Shown here piece after piece: positions 35,976-43,053 of a stretch of DNA of 64,000 bases. A program made the translations under genes and the position numbers. The stretch covers positions 62,001 through 126,000 of the forward strand of contig NZ_JNZP01000029.1 in NCBI RefSeq assembly GCF_000725545.1. The letters are read 5' to 3'. Source of the stretch: Streptomyces exfoliatus. GTDB lineage: Bacteria > Actinomycetota > Actinomycetes > Streptomycetales > Streptomycetaceae. Positions within the stretch are counted from its first letter, which is position 1. Every line of letters starts with the position of its first letter. The notes below the pieces were generated by a model. That model searched no databases. It was given only the letters and a program-made list of their open reading frames with translations, and was not told the DNA's origin.

Positions 35976-36614
35976 TCACATGCCGGCGCGGGGGTCCGGG
36001 TCCTCGGGGCCGGGCGGCATCGGCCAGGCGTTCCGCTCGTTCCCGGGCGTGGGCATGTTCTTGGGTCCGGGCTCCGCGGGGACCGGACCGGGTCCCTCAC
36101 CCATGGCGGCGCCAGGGGTGCTCTGGCCGGTCTCCCCGCCGGCGCTCGTCCCCGCGTCGGCGGGGCGGATACGGCCACGCCAGCCGCCTGTCTCCCGGCC
36201 TTGTTCCTCGATGAAGCCCTTGAACCGCCTCAGGTCGCCCTTGACCCGCCGGTCCAGCAGGCCCATCGCGTCCGCGGCCTTCTCCAGGACGCCGTCGGCC
36301 TCGACGTCCATGGCCAGCCGCACCCGGGTGTGCTCACCGTCGAGGGGCTGGAAACTGACGACGCCCTTCTGCTGCACGTCGCCGCCGACGGTCCGCCAGG
36401 ACACGCGCTCGTCCGGCAGCTGGTCGACGATCTCCGTGTCGAACTCCTTCCGCACCCCTGCCACCTTCGTCCGCCAGTGACAATGCCGGTCGTCCGTCTG
36501 CCGTACGTCCTCCACGCCCTCCATGAACCTCGGGAACTCCTCGAACTGCGTCCACTGGTCGTACACCGTCCGCAGCGGCACATCCACGTCGATCGTCTGC
36601 TCGACCCTGCTCAT
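35976..36614 (-). CDS. SRPBCC (coenzyme Q-binding/cyclase-like) protein
   Basis: 212 aa. The first ~145 residues have the START-like fold of the 'cyclase/dehydrase' group (SRVEQTIDVDVPLRTVYDQW, FEEFPRFMEGVEDVRQ, HWRTKVAGVRKEFD, then RRFKGFIEEQ). The last ~65 residues are a Gly/Pro-rich tail without structure. Members bind hydrophobic molecules such as quinones. The gene is divergent from the isochorismatase-like gene and probably leads the transcript into the F420 oxidoreductase. Confidence 0.85.
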   Translation of the reverse strand: MSRVEQTIDVDVPLRTVYDQWTQFEEFPRFMEGVEDVRQTDDRHCHWRTKVAGVRKEFDTEIVDQLPDERVSWRTVGGDVQQKGVVSFQPLDGEHTRVRLAMDVEADGVLEKAADAMGLLDRRVKGDLRRFKGFIEEQGRETGGWRGRIRPADAGTSAGGETGQSTPGAAMGEGPGPVPAEPGPKNMPTPGNERNAWPMPPGPEDPDPRAGM

Positions 36615-36725
36615 GACGGCCTCTCCTTCACGTCGTGTCACGGACACCATCGCGCGTACCCGGCGATCGGCGCCCCATGCCCGGTCGCCTGGCGCCTCGC
36701 GGACGGGCCGGTAGCGTGGACATGC

Positions 36726-36747
36726 GGGTATGTACCGGTACGTACAG
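36726..36747. promoter_or_regulatory. SigB-like -10 box and palindrome
   Basis: GGGTAT (36726-36731) equals the SigB-family -10 consensus and is followed by the palindromic stretch TGTACCGGTACGTACA (36731-36746). No good -35 lies 14-16 bases upstream, so promoter function is uncertain. Confidence 0.3.
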
Positions 36748-36750
36748 GGA

Positions 36751-37305
36751 ATGAACCGGGAGTCGGTCTTGGCGAAGGACGCGCTCGTCGTCATCGACAT
36801 GCTCAACACCTACCGACACGAGGACGCGGAGCGGCTCGTGCCGTCGGTGGGCCGGGCCCTCCCCGGCATCGTGCATCTGCTGCGGCGCGCCAGGGCGGCG
36901 GGTGTTCCGGTCATCTACGCGAACGACAACTTCGGCCGCTGGCGATCCCACCACGGCCAGATCCTCGACATGGCCCTCTCCGGCGACCATCCCGAACTCG
37001 TCGAGCCGGTCCGGCCGGACGAGGACTCCCTGTTCGTGGTCAAGGCCCGCCACTCCATCTTCTACGAGACGCCGCTCGCCTATCTGCTGCGCGGTCTGGA
37101 GGTCGACGGGCTCGTCCTCACGGGCCAGGTGACCGAGCAGTGCGTCCTCTACTCCGCCCTGGACGCGCACATCCGGCACCTCGGGGTCACGGTGCCGCGG
37201 GACGCGGTGGCCCACATCCACGGGGACCTGGCGGACGCGGCCCTGCGCATGGTGGAACGGAACATGGGCGGTCGGATCGTCGACGCCGTCGACATCTCGT
37301 GGTGA
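36751..37305 (+). CDS. Isochorismatase-like cysteine hydrolase
   Basis: 184 aa from ATG 36751; an upstream in-frame ATG at 36730 overlaps the probable promoter box and adds seven unusual residues. The catalytic triad is visible: D16 (VVIDMLN), K98 (VVKARHS) and C131 (VTEQCVLY), with the usual cis-peptide region before the Cys. The family hydrolyses amides or vinyl ethers such as nicotinamide, N-carbamoyl compounds or isochorismate. There is no biosynthetic neighbour, so the substrate is open. Confidence 0.9.
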   Translation: MNRESVLAKDALVVIDMLNTYRHEDAERLVPSVGRALPGIVHLLRRARAAGVPVIYANDNFGRWRSHHGQILDMALSGDHPELVEPVRPDEDSLFVVKARHSIFYETPLAYLLRGLEVDGLVLTGQVTEQCVLYSALDAHIRHLGVTVPRDAVAHIHGDLADAALRMVERNMGGRIVDAVDISW

Positions 37306-37340
37306 CCCGGCGGCATCCGGTGGGTCCCTGGCGCGCGCCG

Positions 37341-37373
37341 CGGCCCGGTGACGGCGCGCTCGCCACCGGGCCG
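37341..37373. terminator. Bidirectional terminator
   Basis: Perfect 10-bp stem CGGCCCGGTG/CACCGGGCCG with a 13-base loop between the convergent hydrolase and CBS genes. Confidence 0.7.
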
Positions 37374-37391
37374 GGCGGTCTCCGGGCCGGG

Positions 37392-37808
37392 TCAGGATTC
37401 CGAGACCGTCTCCACGAGGTCGCCGGTCTGCCGGTCGGAGAGGGAACGGGCGACGTCGGCCTGGGCGATGATGCCGACGAGGATGTGTCCGTCGATGACG
37501 GGGACGCGGCGGATCTTGTGTTCGCTCATGACGCTCAGCACCTGATCGACACTGTCGTCCGCCTTGACGGTGATGATCTCGCCCTGCGCGCACTCGCCGG
37601 CCGTGCACTGTGCCGGGTCCTTGCCCTGGGCGACGGCCTTCACGACGATGTCGCGATCGGTGAGCATGCCCTTCAGCTTCTCGTCGGGGCCGCATATGGG
37701 CAGCGCGCCCACATCGAGCTCGACCATCTTCCGGGCGGCGTCGACGAGGGTCTCGGAGGAGCGGACACAGGTCGCGTCCGGGGTCATGATGTCGCGTGCG
37801 GTGGTCAT
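37392..37808 (-). CDS. Two-CBS-domain protein
   Basis: 138 aa consisting of a tandem CBS pair: TARDIMTPDATCVRSSETLV, VGALPICGPDEKLKGMLTDR and then ITVKADDSVDQVLSVM, RRVPVIDGHILVGIIAQADV. CBS pairs bind adenine nucleotides and act as energy or redox sensors. Nothing else is fused, so it must act on a partner. It follows the CsbD-like gene by 59 bases on the same strand. Confidence 0.92.
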   Translation of the reverse strand: MTTARDIMTPDATCVRSSETLVDAARKMVELDVGALPICGPDEKLKGMLTDRDIVVKAVAQGKDPAQCTAGECAQGEIITVKADDSVDQVLSVMSEHKIRRVPVIDGHILVGIIAQADVARSLSDRQTGDLVETVSES

Positions 37809-37867
37809 GACTATCACCTGCACTCAGGGTCGTGGTGACTGTGTCTGACAGGTGAGGCCGGCAGGCC

Positions 37868-38068
37868 CTAGGCGGGCGGGCGCGGCTTCATGTCGTCGAC
37901 GGCCTTCCCGCTGCGCCGGTGCCCCTTCCCCTTCTCCATGGCCTCACGGGCCTTGCCCTTCATCTCCTCGGTCTTGCCCTCGGCCTCCATCCGCTTGTTG
38001 CCCGTCGCCTTGCCCACGGTCTCCTTGATCTTTCCCTTGGCCTTCTCCATACCGCTCTTCTTGGCCAT
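37868..38068 (-). CDS. CsbD family stress protein
   Basis: 66 aa, ATG with AAGGAG. The CsbD motif MEKAKGKIKETVGKATGNKR followed by EAEGKTEEMKGKA is complete, with a basic tail (GKGHRRSGKAVDDMKPRPPA). CsbD proteins are small, hydrophilic and SigB-controlled in Bacillus. The molecular role is unknown. It lies between the DJ-1/PfpI and CBS genes, on the same strand. Confidence 0.93.
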   Translation of the reverse strand: MAKKSGMEKAKGKIKETVGKATGNKRMEAEGKTEEMKGKAREAMEKGKGHRRSGKAVDDMKPRPPA

Positions 38069-38118
38069 GAGGGGCTCCTTTCTCGTTCTTCTCATCTCGT
38101 TCTTCTCGTCGGTACGCG

Positions 38119-38709
38119 TCATCCACCGTTCCCGCCGCCGTCGAGGGCGTCGACGATCGCGGCCGCGAAGGCGTCGATGTCGTCGGGCCTGCGGGAGGTG
38201 ATCAGGGGGTGGCGTCCGGAGGTGTCGACGACGACCTCCCGGTCCACCCAGGTGCCGCCGGCGTTCTCCAGGTCGGCGCGCAGCGACGGGTACGAGGTCA
38301 GTTCACGGTCCCGGGCCAGTCCGCTGTCCACCAGGAGCCAGGGGCCGTGACAGACCGCGGCCACCGGTTTGCCGGCGTCGGCGAAGGCCGAGACCAGGCG
38401 CAGCGCCTCCTCGTCGGTGCGGAGCCGGTCGGCGTTGACGGTGCCGCCCGGGACGACGACGGCGTCGAAACCGTCCGCGGTGGCGGTCGCGAGCGTCGTG
38501 TCCGGTGCGACCTCGGAGCCCGGGCGACGGTCCGATACGAGGGTGTGGACGGGCTCGTCCTTCTGCGCGGCCACCGTGACGCGGGCTCCGGCCTCGCGCA
38601 GGACGGCGATGGGTTTCTCCAGTTCGACCTGCTCCGTCCCGTAGTTCGTCGTCAGGACGAGGACGTTCCTTCCGTCGAGCATTCCGTCGGGCTTGCCGTC
38701 AGGCGACAC
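38119..38709 (-). CDS. DJ-1/PfpI family protein
   Basis: 196 aa from a GTG with AGAGGAA upstream; an ATG at codon 10 (MLDGRNVLVL) is an alternative. The DJ-1/PfpI fold is shown by VLVLTTNYGTEQVELEKPI, FDAVVVPGGT, and the nucleophile elbow AAVCHGPWLLVDSG with Cys and His next to each other. This matches the general stress 'type 1 glutamine amidotransferase' group (YhbO/PfpI-like) linked to protein deglycation or chaperoning. It is the first gene of a likely DJ-1/CsbD/CBS transcript. Confidence 0.9.
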   Translation of the reverse strand: MSPDGKPDGMLDGRNVLVLTTNYGTEQVELEKPIAVLREAGARVTVAAQKDEPVHTLVSDRRPGSEVAPDTTLATATADGFDAVVVPGGTVNADRLRTDEEALRLVSAFADAGKPVAAVCHGPWLLVDSGLARDRELTSYPSLRADLENAGGTWVDREVVVDTSGRHPLITSRRPDDIDAFAAAIVDALDGGGNGG

Positions 38710-38893
38710 GACATGTTCCTCTCTGCGGATCGGGCCCCACCGTTCCTGCGGGTCACCGCGCAGGCGCCGCTCAAACCTCGTACGCCCGGCGAGAACGAGC
38801 CACACATGATTTCCCGACGAGGGGGGAAACGCCGGGGATCCAAGGGTTTCGCGCCGAGGACCGGCCGGCCCCAGAGGCAACGGAGGTTCTGCC

Positions 38894-39049
38894 ATGGTTC
38901 CCCTTCTTCTCGTCCTCCTGGTGATCCTGATCCTGTTCGGCGCGGGCTTCGCTCTCGACGTGCTCTGGTGGATCGCCATCGCGGTGCTCGTGGTGTGGCT
39001 GCTCGGGTTCCTGATGCGGAGCGGCAACGGCCGTTGGTACCGCTGGTGA
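38894..39049 (+). CDS. 51-aa hydrophobic membrane protein
   Basis: ATG 38894 with SD GGAGG nine bases upstream encodes 51 residues with two membrane helices (PLLLVLLVILILFGAGFAL and WWIAIAVLVVWLLGFLM) and the polar tail RSGNGRWYRW. Small 'hydrophobic proteins' of this pattern are conserved in Streptomyces near stress genes. The function is unknown. It is followed by a 14-bp hairpin, so it is a separate transcription unit. Confidence 0.8.
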   Translation: MVPLLLVLLVILILFGAGFALDVLWWIAIAVLVVWLLGFLMRSGNGRWYRW

Positions 39050-39098
39050 GGCGGTGGGTCAACTCGTCACGGAGGCCGTTCGCGCAATGAAGGCCGGC

Positions 39099-39130
39099 GC
39101 CCGCGCCCCGGAGGACTCCGGGGCGCGGGC
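39099..39130. terminator. Terminator of the small membrane protein gene
   Basis: Perfect 14-bp stem GCCCGCGCCCCGGA/TCCGGGGCGCGGGC with loop GGAC. Confidence 0.85.
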
Positions 39131-39168
39131 TCTGGTGCGTAGCCCCGAGGACGAATACGGACCAAACC

Positions 39169-39194
39169 GTGTCAAACCTCCAGGCAACGGGAAC
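39169..39194 (+). promoter_or_regulatory. Possible SigB-type promoter of the sigma gene
   Basis: GTGT (39169-39172), 16 bases, then GGGAAC (39189-39194). This fits the streptomycete SigB form GNNT-N14-16-GGGTAY except at one -10 base (A for T). It would imply autoregulation. Confidence 0.35.
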
Positions 39195-39284
39195 CCTTCC
39201 TTCAGGACGCTCGACTGACGGGCCCCACGACTCCGCCCCCTCGGCGGCAACGGAGGCCCCTCGCCGCCGTCGAAGGAGCTTTCC

Positions 39285-40214
39285 ATGGCCACCGTCCGTG
39301 ACCGCTCGGCCACCTCCCCCACGACCCCGGGAACCGCCGGGACGCCGGGCGCCATGATGCGCCGGGCCGCGCTTGACGGCCTGCCCGAGACGACCCGGCC
39401 CACCGCCGTCTCCACGGGCGACGCCCGGACCCTCTCGGTCGCACTCTTCGAACGCCTGCGCGTACTGGAGGAGGGCACACCGGAGCACGCGTACGTCCGC
39501 AACACCCTCGTGGAACTCAATCTCAGCCTGGTCAAGTTCGCCTCCCGCAGGTTCAGGAACCGCGCCGAACCCGTGGAGGACATCATCCAGGTCGGCACGA
39601 TCGGCCTGATCAAGGCGATCGACCGCTTCGACCCCGGCCGCTCCATCGACTTCTCCGCCTTCGCCCTTCCCACCATCGTCGGGGAGATGAAGCGCTTCTT
39701 CCGCGACACCAGCTGGGCCGTCCGCGTCCCGCGCCGCCTCCAGGAGATGCGGATCGATCTCGCGAAGGCCGCCGACGCCTTGGAGCAGGACCTCGGCCGG
39801 CGGCCCAGCCGCGCCGAGCTCGCGGCGCGGCTGCACCTCACGGAGGACGAGATCACGGAGGGCCAGCTGGCGGCCCACGGCTACGCGGCGCGCTCCCTGG
39901 ACGTCCCCGCGGGCGACGAGGACTCGGCGCCCGGCGCGAGCCCGCGGCACCTGGCCGCCTCCGAGCCCTCCTACGAGCTGATCGAGTCCCTCACGTCCTT
40001 GCGTCCGCTCCTCGAGCGGCTCCCCGAACGCGACCGGCACATCCTGGAGCTCCGCTTCGGCGAGGAACTCACCCAGGCGGAGATAGGCCGGCGGATCGGA
40101 CTCTCCCAGATGCACGTCTCGCGGCTGCTCACCCGGATCCTCGGCGAACTCAGGAAGGGTCTCCTCGAGGAGGCCACGGAGGAGGCTGCCACGGCGGCCT
40201 CGACGAGCGACTGA
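39285..40214 (+). CDS. SigB/SigF-family RNA polymerase sigma factor
   Basis: 309 aa. All regions of a group 3 stress sigma are present: region 2 with LVKFASRRFRNRAEPVEDII and QVGTIGLIKAIDRFDPGRSI then DFSAFALPTIVGEMKRFFRD; region 3 with VPRRLQEMRIDL; region 4 with LPERDRHILELRFGEELTQA and SQMHVSRLLTRILGELR. The first ~50 residues are Thr/Pro-rich and disordered. Genes for an RsbW-type kinase and an RsbV-type antagonist converge on it and overlap its 3' end by 65 bases. It probably drives part of the stress region to its left. Confidence 0.95.
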   Translation: MATVRDRSATSPTTPGTAGTPGAMMRRAALDGLPETTRPTAVSTGDARTLSVALFERLRVLEEGTPEHAYVRNTLVELNLSLVKFASRRFRNRAEPVEDIIQVGTIGLIKAIDRFDPGRSIDFSAFALPTIVGEMKRFFRDTSWAVRVPRRLQEMRIDLAKAADALEQDLGRRPSRAELAARLHLTEDEITEGQLAAHGYAARSLDVPAGDEDSAPGASPRHLAASEPSYELIESLTSLRPLLERLPERDRHILELRFGEELTQAEIGRRIGLSQMHVSRLLTRILGELRKGLLEEATEEAATAASTSD

Positions 40215-40650
40215 CCTCCAGCCAGACCACCTTGCCGACCGCTCCCGGGCCCCTGTCCTCGCTGCCCCAGTCCCCGGCCAGCCTGTCCAGGACCATCAGG
40301 CCGTGGCCGCCGGGCAGCGCGGGCGACCGGGACCTCTGGACGTGGGGGTGCTCGGGGCTGGTGTCGGCCACCTCCACGCGGAGCCACCCGCCGCCGTGCC
40401 GCAGGACCAGCTCCTCCGGGCCGCCGGCGTGCAGACAGGCGTTGGTGACCACCTCGGACACCAGGAGCAGCACGTCCTCGACCCGCTGCTCGGCCTCCTC
40501 GCTCTCCGCGGGGATCCAGCCCCACTCGGCGAGCGCCCGCGCGGTGAAGTCGCGACAGCGTGACACCACGCCGCGGGTCCCGTACAGCGCGAGCCTCCGC
40601 ACCTGCTCCCGGGAGCCGTCGACGCTCTCCGGCATGTCACCCGCCGGCAT
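40150..40650 (-). CDS. RsbW-like anti-sigma factor / ATP-binding protein
   Basis: 166 aa. A single GHKL ATPase domain: LLVSEVVTNACLHAG (N-box), VEVADTSPEHPHV (G1) and GGHGLMVLDRLAGDWG (G2), the layout of streptomycete RsbW/SpoIIAB-type kinases. It begins one base after the RsbV-like stop. A 15-bp duplication repeats the start (ATG at 40650 and again five codons later), so both MPAGDM and MPESVD starts have the same upstream bases. It should bind and inhibit the convergent sigma factor and phosphorylate the antagonist. Confidence 0.9.
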   Translation of the reverse strand: MPAGDMPESVDGSREQVRRLALYGTRGVVSRCRDFTARALAEWGWIPAESEEAEQRVEDVLLLVSEVVTNACLHAGGPEELVLRHGGGWLRVEVADTSPEHPHVQRSRSPALPGGHGLMVLDRLAGDWGSEDRGPGAVGKVVWLEVSRSSRPPWQPPPWPPRGDPS

Positions 40651-40651
40651 G

Positions 40652-41068
40652 TCACCCGCCGCCTTCGTGGCCGTGCCGGGAGAGCGCCTCGTCCGTGTCC
40701 TCGTACACGGCGAAGATGCCCCGGGCGCCGGTGATGTCGAACATCCGGTCCACCGGGGGACGCAGTCCTGACAGGTCCAGACTCCCTCCGGCCTCCAGCA
40801 TCCGCAGCCGGGCCCGGAGCAGCACGTTGAGTCCGGACGAGTCGCAGAAACTGAGGCCGGAGCAGTCGACGATGACCCGCCCGCTGCCGTCGCCCCGTTC
40901 CAGCTGCTTCCGCAGCGGCGCGACGGAATCGCGGTCGAGTTCGCCCGCCAGCACCAGAACGACGGTGTCCGAGTCCGGTACGGGCCGTACTTCCACGCTG
41001 ACGCCGCCGACTCCGAACCGGTCGGGCAGGTCTCCCTCCCCGCCTTCCGTCCGCTCTTCGTTCCGCAT
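40652..41068 (-). CDS. STAS-domain anti-anti-sigma factor (RsbV/BldG type)
   Basis: 138 aa. The STAS fold has the phosphorylatable serine in VIVDCSGLSFCDSSGLNVLL (S77/S78). The flanks LVLAGELDRDSVAPLRKQL and RMLEAGGSLDLSGLRPPVDR are as expected. Unphosphorylated, it would sequester the adjacent RsbW-like kinase and free the sigma factor. The N-terminal ~25 residues are acidic and non-conserved. It is the first gene of a two-gene unit with the kinase. Confidence 0.93.
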   Translation of the reverse strand: MRNEERTEGGEGDLPDRFGVGGVSVEVRPVPDSDTVVLVLAGELDRDSVAPLRKQLERGDGSGRVIVDCSGLSFCDSSGLNVLLRARLRMLEAGGSLDLSGLRPPVDRMFDITGARGIFAVYEDTDEALSRHGHEGGG

Positions 41069-41150
41069 GCGCTCACCCGCCTTCTCGTTACTTTTGCCCT
41101 TTCTACACCTTTTTCCACGCCTTCAAGGCGCCCATGTCGCAGCACGCAGA

Positions 41151-41177
41151 CGGCGCCCGCACAGAGTGCGGGCGCCG
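41151..41177. terminator. Terminator of the cold-shock gene
   Basis: Perfect 12-bp stem CGGCGCCCGCAC/GTGCGGGCGCCG with loop AGA. Confidence 0.85.
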
Positions 41178-41202
41178 TGGAAAGCTGATGCGCGGGGCCG
41201 GA

Positions 41203-41406
41203 TCAGCCGCGGACGATGTTCTCCGCCTGCGGGCCCTTCTGGCCCTGCGTGATGTCGAACGTCACGGCCTCACCTTCGGTGAGCTCGCGGTATCCGTTGC
41301 CCGAGATGTTCGAGTAGTGAGCGAATACGTCCGGTCCACCGCCGTCCTGGGCGATGAAGCCGAAGCCCTTCTCGGAGTTGAACCACTTCACGGTGCCGCT
41401 GGCCAT
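41203..41406 (-). CDS. Cold-shock protein (CspA family)
   Basis: 67 aa, ATG with AAGGACG. A complete cold-shock domain: [20 protein letters not shown] (RNP1 KGFGFI) and [20 protein letters not shown] (RNP2-like, Tyr in place of the usual Phe). It binds single-stranded RNA or DNA and acts as an RNA chaperone. It has a 5' intergenic stretch of ~270 bases shared with the divergent isoprenoid genes, long enough for a regulatory leader, though I see no clear fold. Confidence 0.96.
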   Translation of the reverse strand: MASGTVKWFNSEKGFGFIAQDGGGPDVFAHYSNISGNGYRELTEGEAVTFDITQGQKGPQAENIVRG

Positions 41407-41677
41407 GCTCGTCCTTCTGGTCAATCCGGCAGCGACCCCGGTGCCGGGCGCTGCGGCGCCCTTCTGCGGGCGTCCACACCTGTCCTCCCCCGCCTCGCCC
41501 GTACCTACACCCATGTTTCCGATCTTCTTACCGCGCTCCTCGAAATCCGTACGTCCGAGCGAGTCGATCACTCGTCCGTGAGTTGCACCGCCGACGCTGC
41601 ACGCGCGCCCCGATCCTTGCGTGGGCGGGCCGCGATCCTGCCGCCCTGTCGCAGCCGGCTGTGGGTGGGGAGAGGTC

Positions 41678-41956
41678 ATGACGCGGGACGCGGGACGCCA
41701 CGGAGGCCCGGCCGGGCAGGCGGTGCTGCTGGCGGCCGGGCTCGCGGACGTGGCGGTGAGCGCGCTCGGTTCCGCCCTGAGCGCGGTACGAGGCCTCGCC
41801 CACCGCTCGGACGCCGCGGAACTGGTCGCGGAGGCCGAGCGGGACCTGGCCGCGCGGGGGCGTCTGGTGCTCGACCGCTACACGGCCGTGCCCCCGGCCC
41901 ATCTGGAGGTGCTCGCCCAGCACGTGCTGGCCCGGCGGGTCGGCACAGGTGACTGA
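41678..41956 (+). CDS. Small helical protein upstream of the polyprenyl synthase
   Basis: 92 aa, ATG with AGAGG. Ala-rich amphipathic helices ([40 protein letters not shown]) and a conserved-looking end ([18 protein letters not shown]). I know no family. Its last eight bases overlap the GTG start of the polyprenyl synthase, so it is translationally coupled and probably a partner or regulator of that enzyme. Confidence 0.7.
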   Translation: MTRDAGRHGGPAGQAVLLAAGLADVAVSALGSALSAVRGLAHRSDAAELVAEAERDLAARGRLVLDRYTAVPPAHLEVLAQHVLARRVGTGD

Positions 41957-43001
41957 GCGGTGGGAGCCGGCCGCGTTCCGGGCCCGGGTCGACGCGGTGC
42001 TGCACCGGTTCGTCGCCGACGAGGTCGATCTCCTCGCGGCGGTCGACCCGGCCCTGGCTCCGGTGGCCGAGCAGGTGGAGGCGGCGGTAGCGGCGGGCAA
42101 ACGGCTGCGGGCGGCGTTCTGTTACTGGGGCTGGCGCGCGGCCCGGCAGCCCGAGAGCGACGCGCTGCTGCGAGCGGCGGCGTCCATGGAGCTGGTGCAC
42201 GCGGCCGCGGTCGTGCACGACGACCTCATCGACGACAGCCCGCTGCGGCACGGGCGGCCCACCGCCCATGTGGCCCTCGGCGGCGCCGTACGGCACCATC
42301 CGCGGGCGCCGGAGGCGGCCAGGTCGCTCGCGATGCTGGTCGGGGACCTGCTCATGTCGCTGGCCGGGCAGCTGTTCGCGACCAGCGGCCTGCCCGCCGC
42401 CTACCTCGGCCGGGCGAGACCGCTGTGGGCCGCGCTGGCCCGGGACCTGATCGCCGGTGAGTGCCTGGAGATCCTGCACACCGGCGCCGCTCCGGACACG
42501 GCGGCCTCGCTGAAGGTGATCCGCTACAAGACCGCCAAGTACACCGTCGAGCAGCCCCTGTTGATCGGCGGCGCCCTGGCCGGTGCGGGTGAGCGGCTGC
42601 GCGAGGGGTTCAGCGCCTACGGGCTGCCGCTGGGCGAGGCCTTCCAGCTGCGGGACGATCTCCTCGGTCTGTTCGGAGACCCGCGGCACACCGGCAAGGC
42701 CGGCTCCGACGACGTACGCGGCCATCGGCCCACCGCCCTGCTCGCGGAGACGTGGCGCCTCGCAGGGCCCGACGAGCGGGAACGGCTGAGCGCCCTGCTC
42801 GGCCGGTCCGACCTGGACGAGGACGGGCTGGAGGCCGTACGCGACGTGATGCGCCGGCTGCGGACGCCCGACCGCGTCGAGCACATGATCACCGCCCGGG
42901 TCGAGGAGGCGCTCGCCGCCCTCCGCGACCTTGACGTGCCCGCGCCCGCCGACGCCGCCCTGACCGCCTTGGCGCACTCGGCGGCGACCCGGCGGTCCTG
43001 A
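41949..43001 (+). CDS. Polyprenyl (isoprenyl) diphosphate synthase
   Basis: 350 aa. Both aspartate-rich motifs are present: the first in VHDDLIDDSPLRHGRPTAH, the second in FQLRDDLLGLFGDPRHTGKA, plus GKRLRAAFCYWGW and KTAKYTVEQPLLIGG. It condenses isopentenyl diphosphate with an allylic primer. The residues just before the first motif (ASMELVHAAAVVH) are small, so long-chain products (C20 or longer) are possible. No terpene cyclase or carotenoid gene is near; instead an Lcp-like oxygenase gene follows 52 bases downstream. Confidence 0.93.
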   Translation: MTERWEPAAFRARVDAVLHRFVADEVDLLAAVDPALAPVAEQVEAAVAAGKRLRAAFCYWGWRAARQPESDALLRAAASMELVHAAAVVHDDLIDDSPLRHGRPTAHVALGGAVRHHPRAPEAARSLAMLVGDLLMSLAGQLFATSGLPAAYLGRARPLWAALARDLIAGECLEILHTGAAPDTAASLKVIRYKTAKYTVEQPLLIGGALAGAGERLREGFSAYGLPLGEAFQLRDDLLGLFGDPRHTGKAGSDDVRGHRPTALLAETWRLAGPDERERLSALLGRSDLDEDGLEAVRDVMRRLRTPDRVEHMITARVEEALAALRDLDVPAPADAALTALAHSAATRRS

Positions 43002-43008
43002 CACCCGT

Positions 43009-43035
43009 CGCCGGGGCGCGGCCGACGCCCCGGCG
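43009..43035. terminator. Hairpin between synthase and oxygenase genes
   Basis: Perfect 10-bp stem CGCCGGGGCG/CGCCCCGGCG with a 7-base loop. It may end the synthase transcript or modulate read-through. Confidence 0.5.
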
Positions 43036-43053
43036 TAGACAAGGAGCCTTGCC

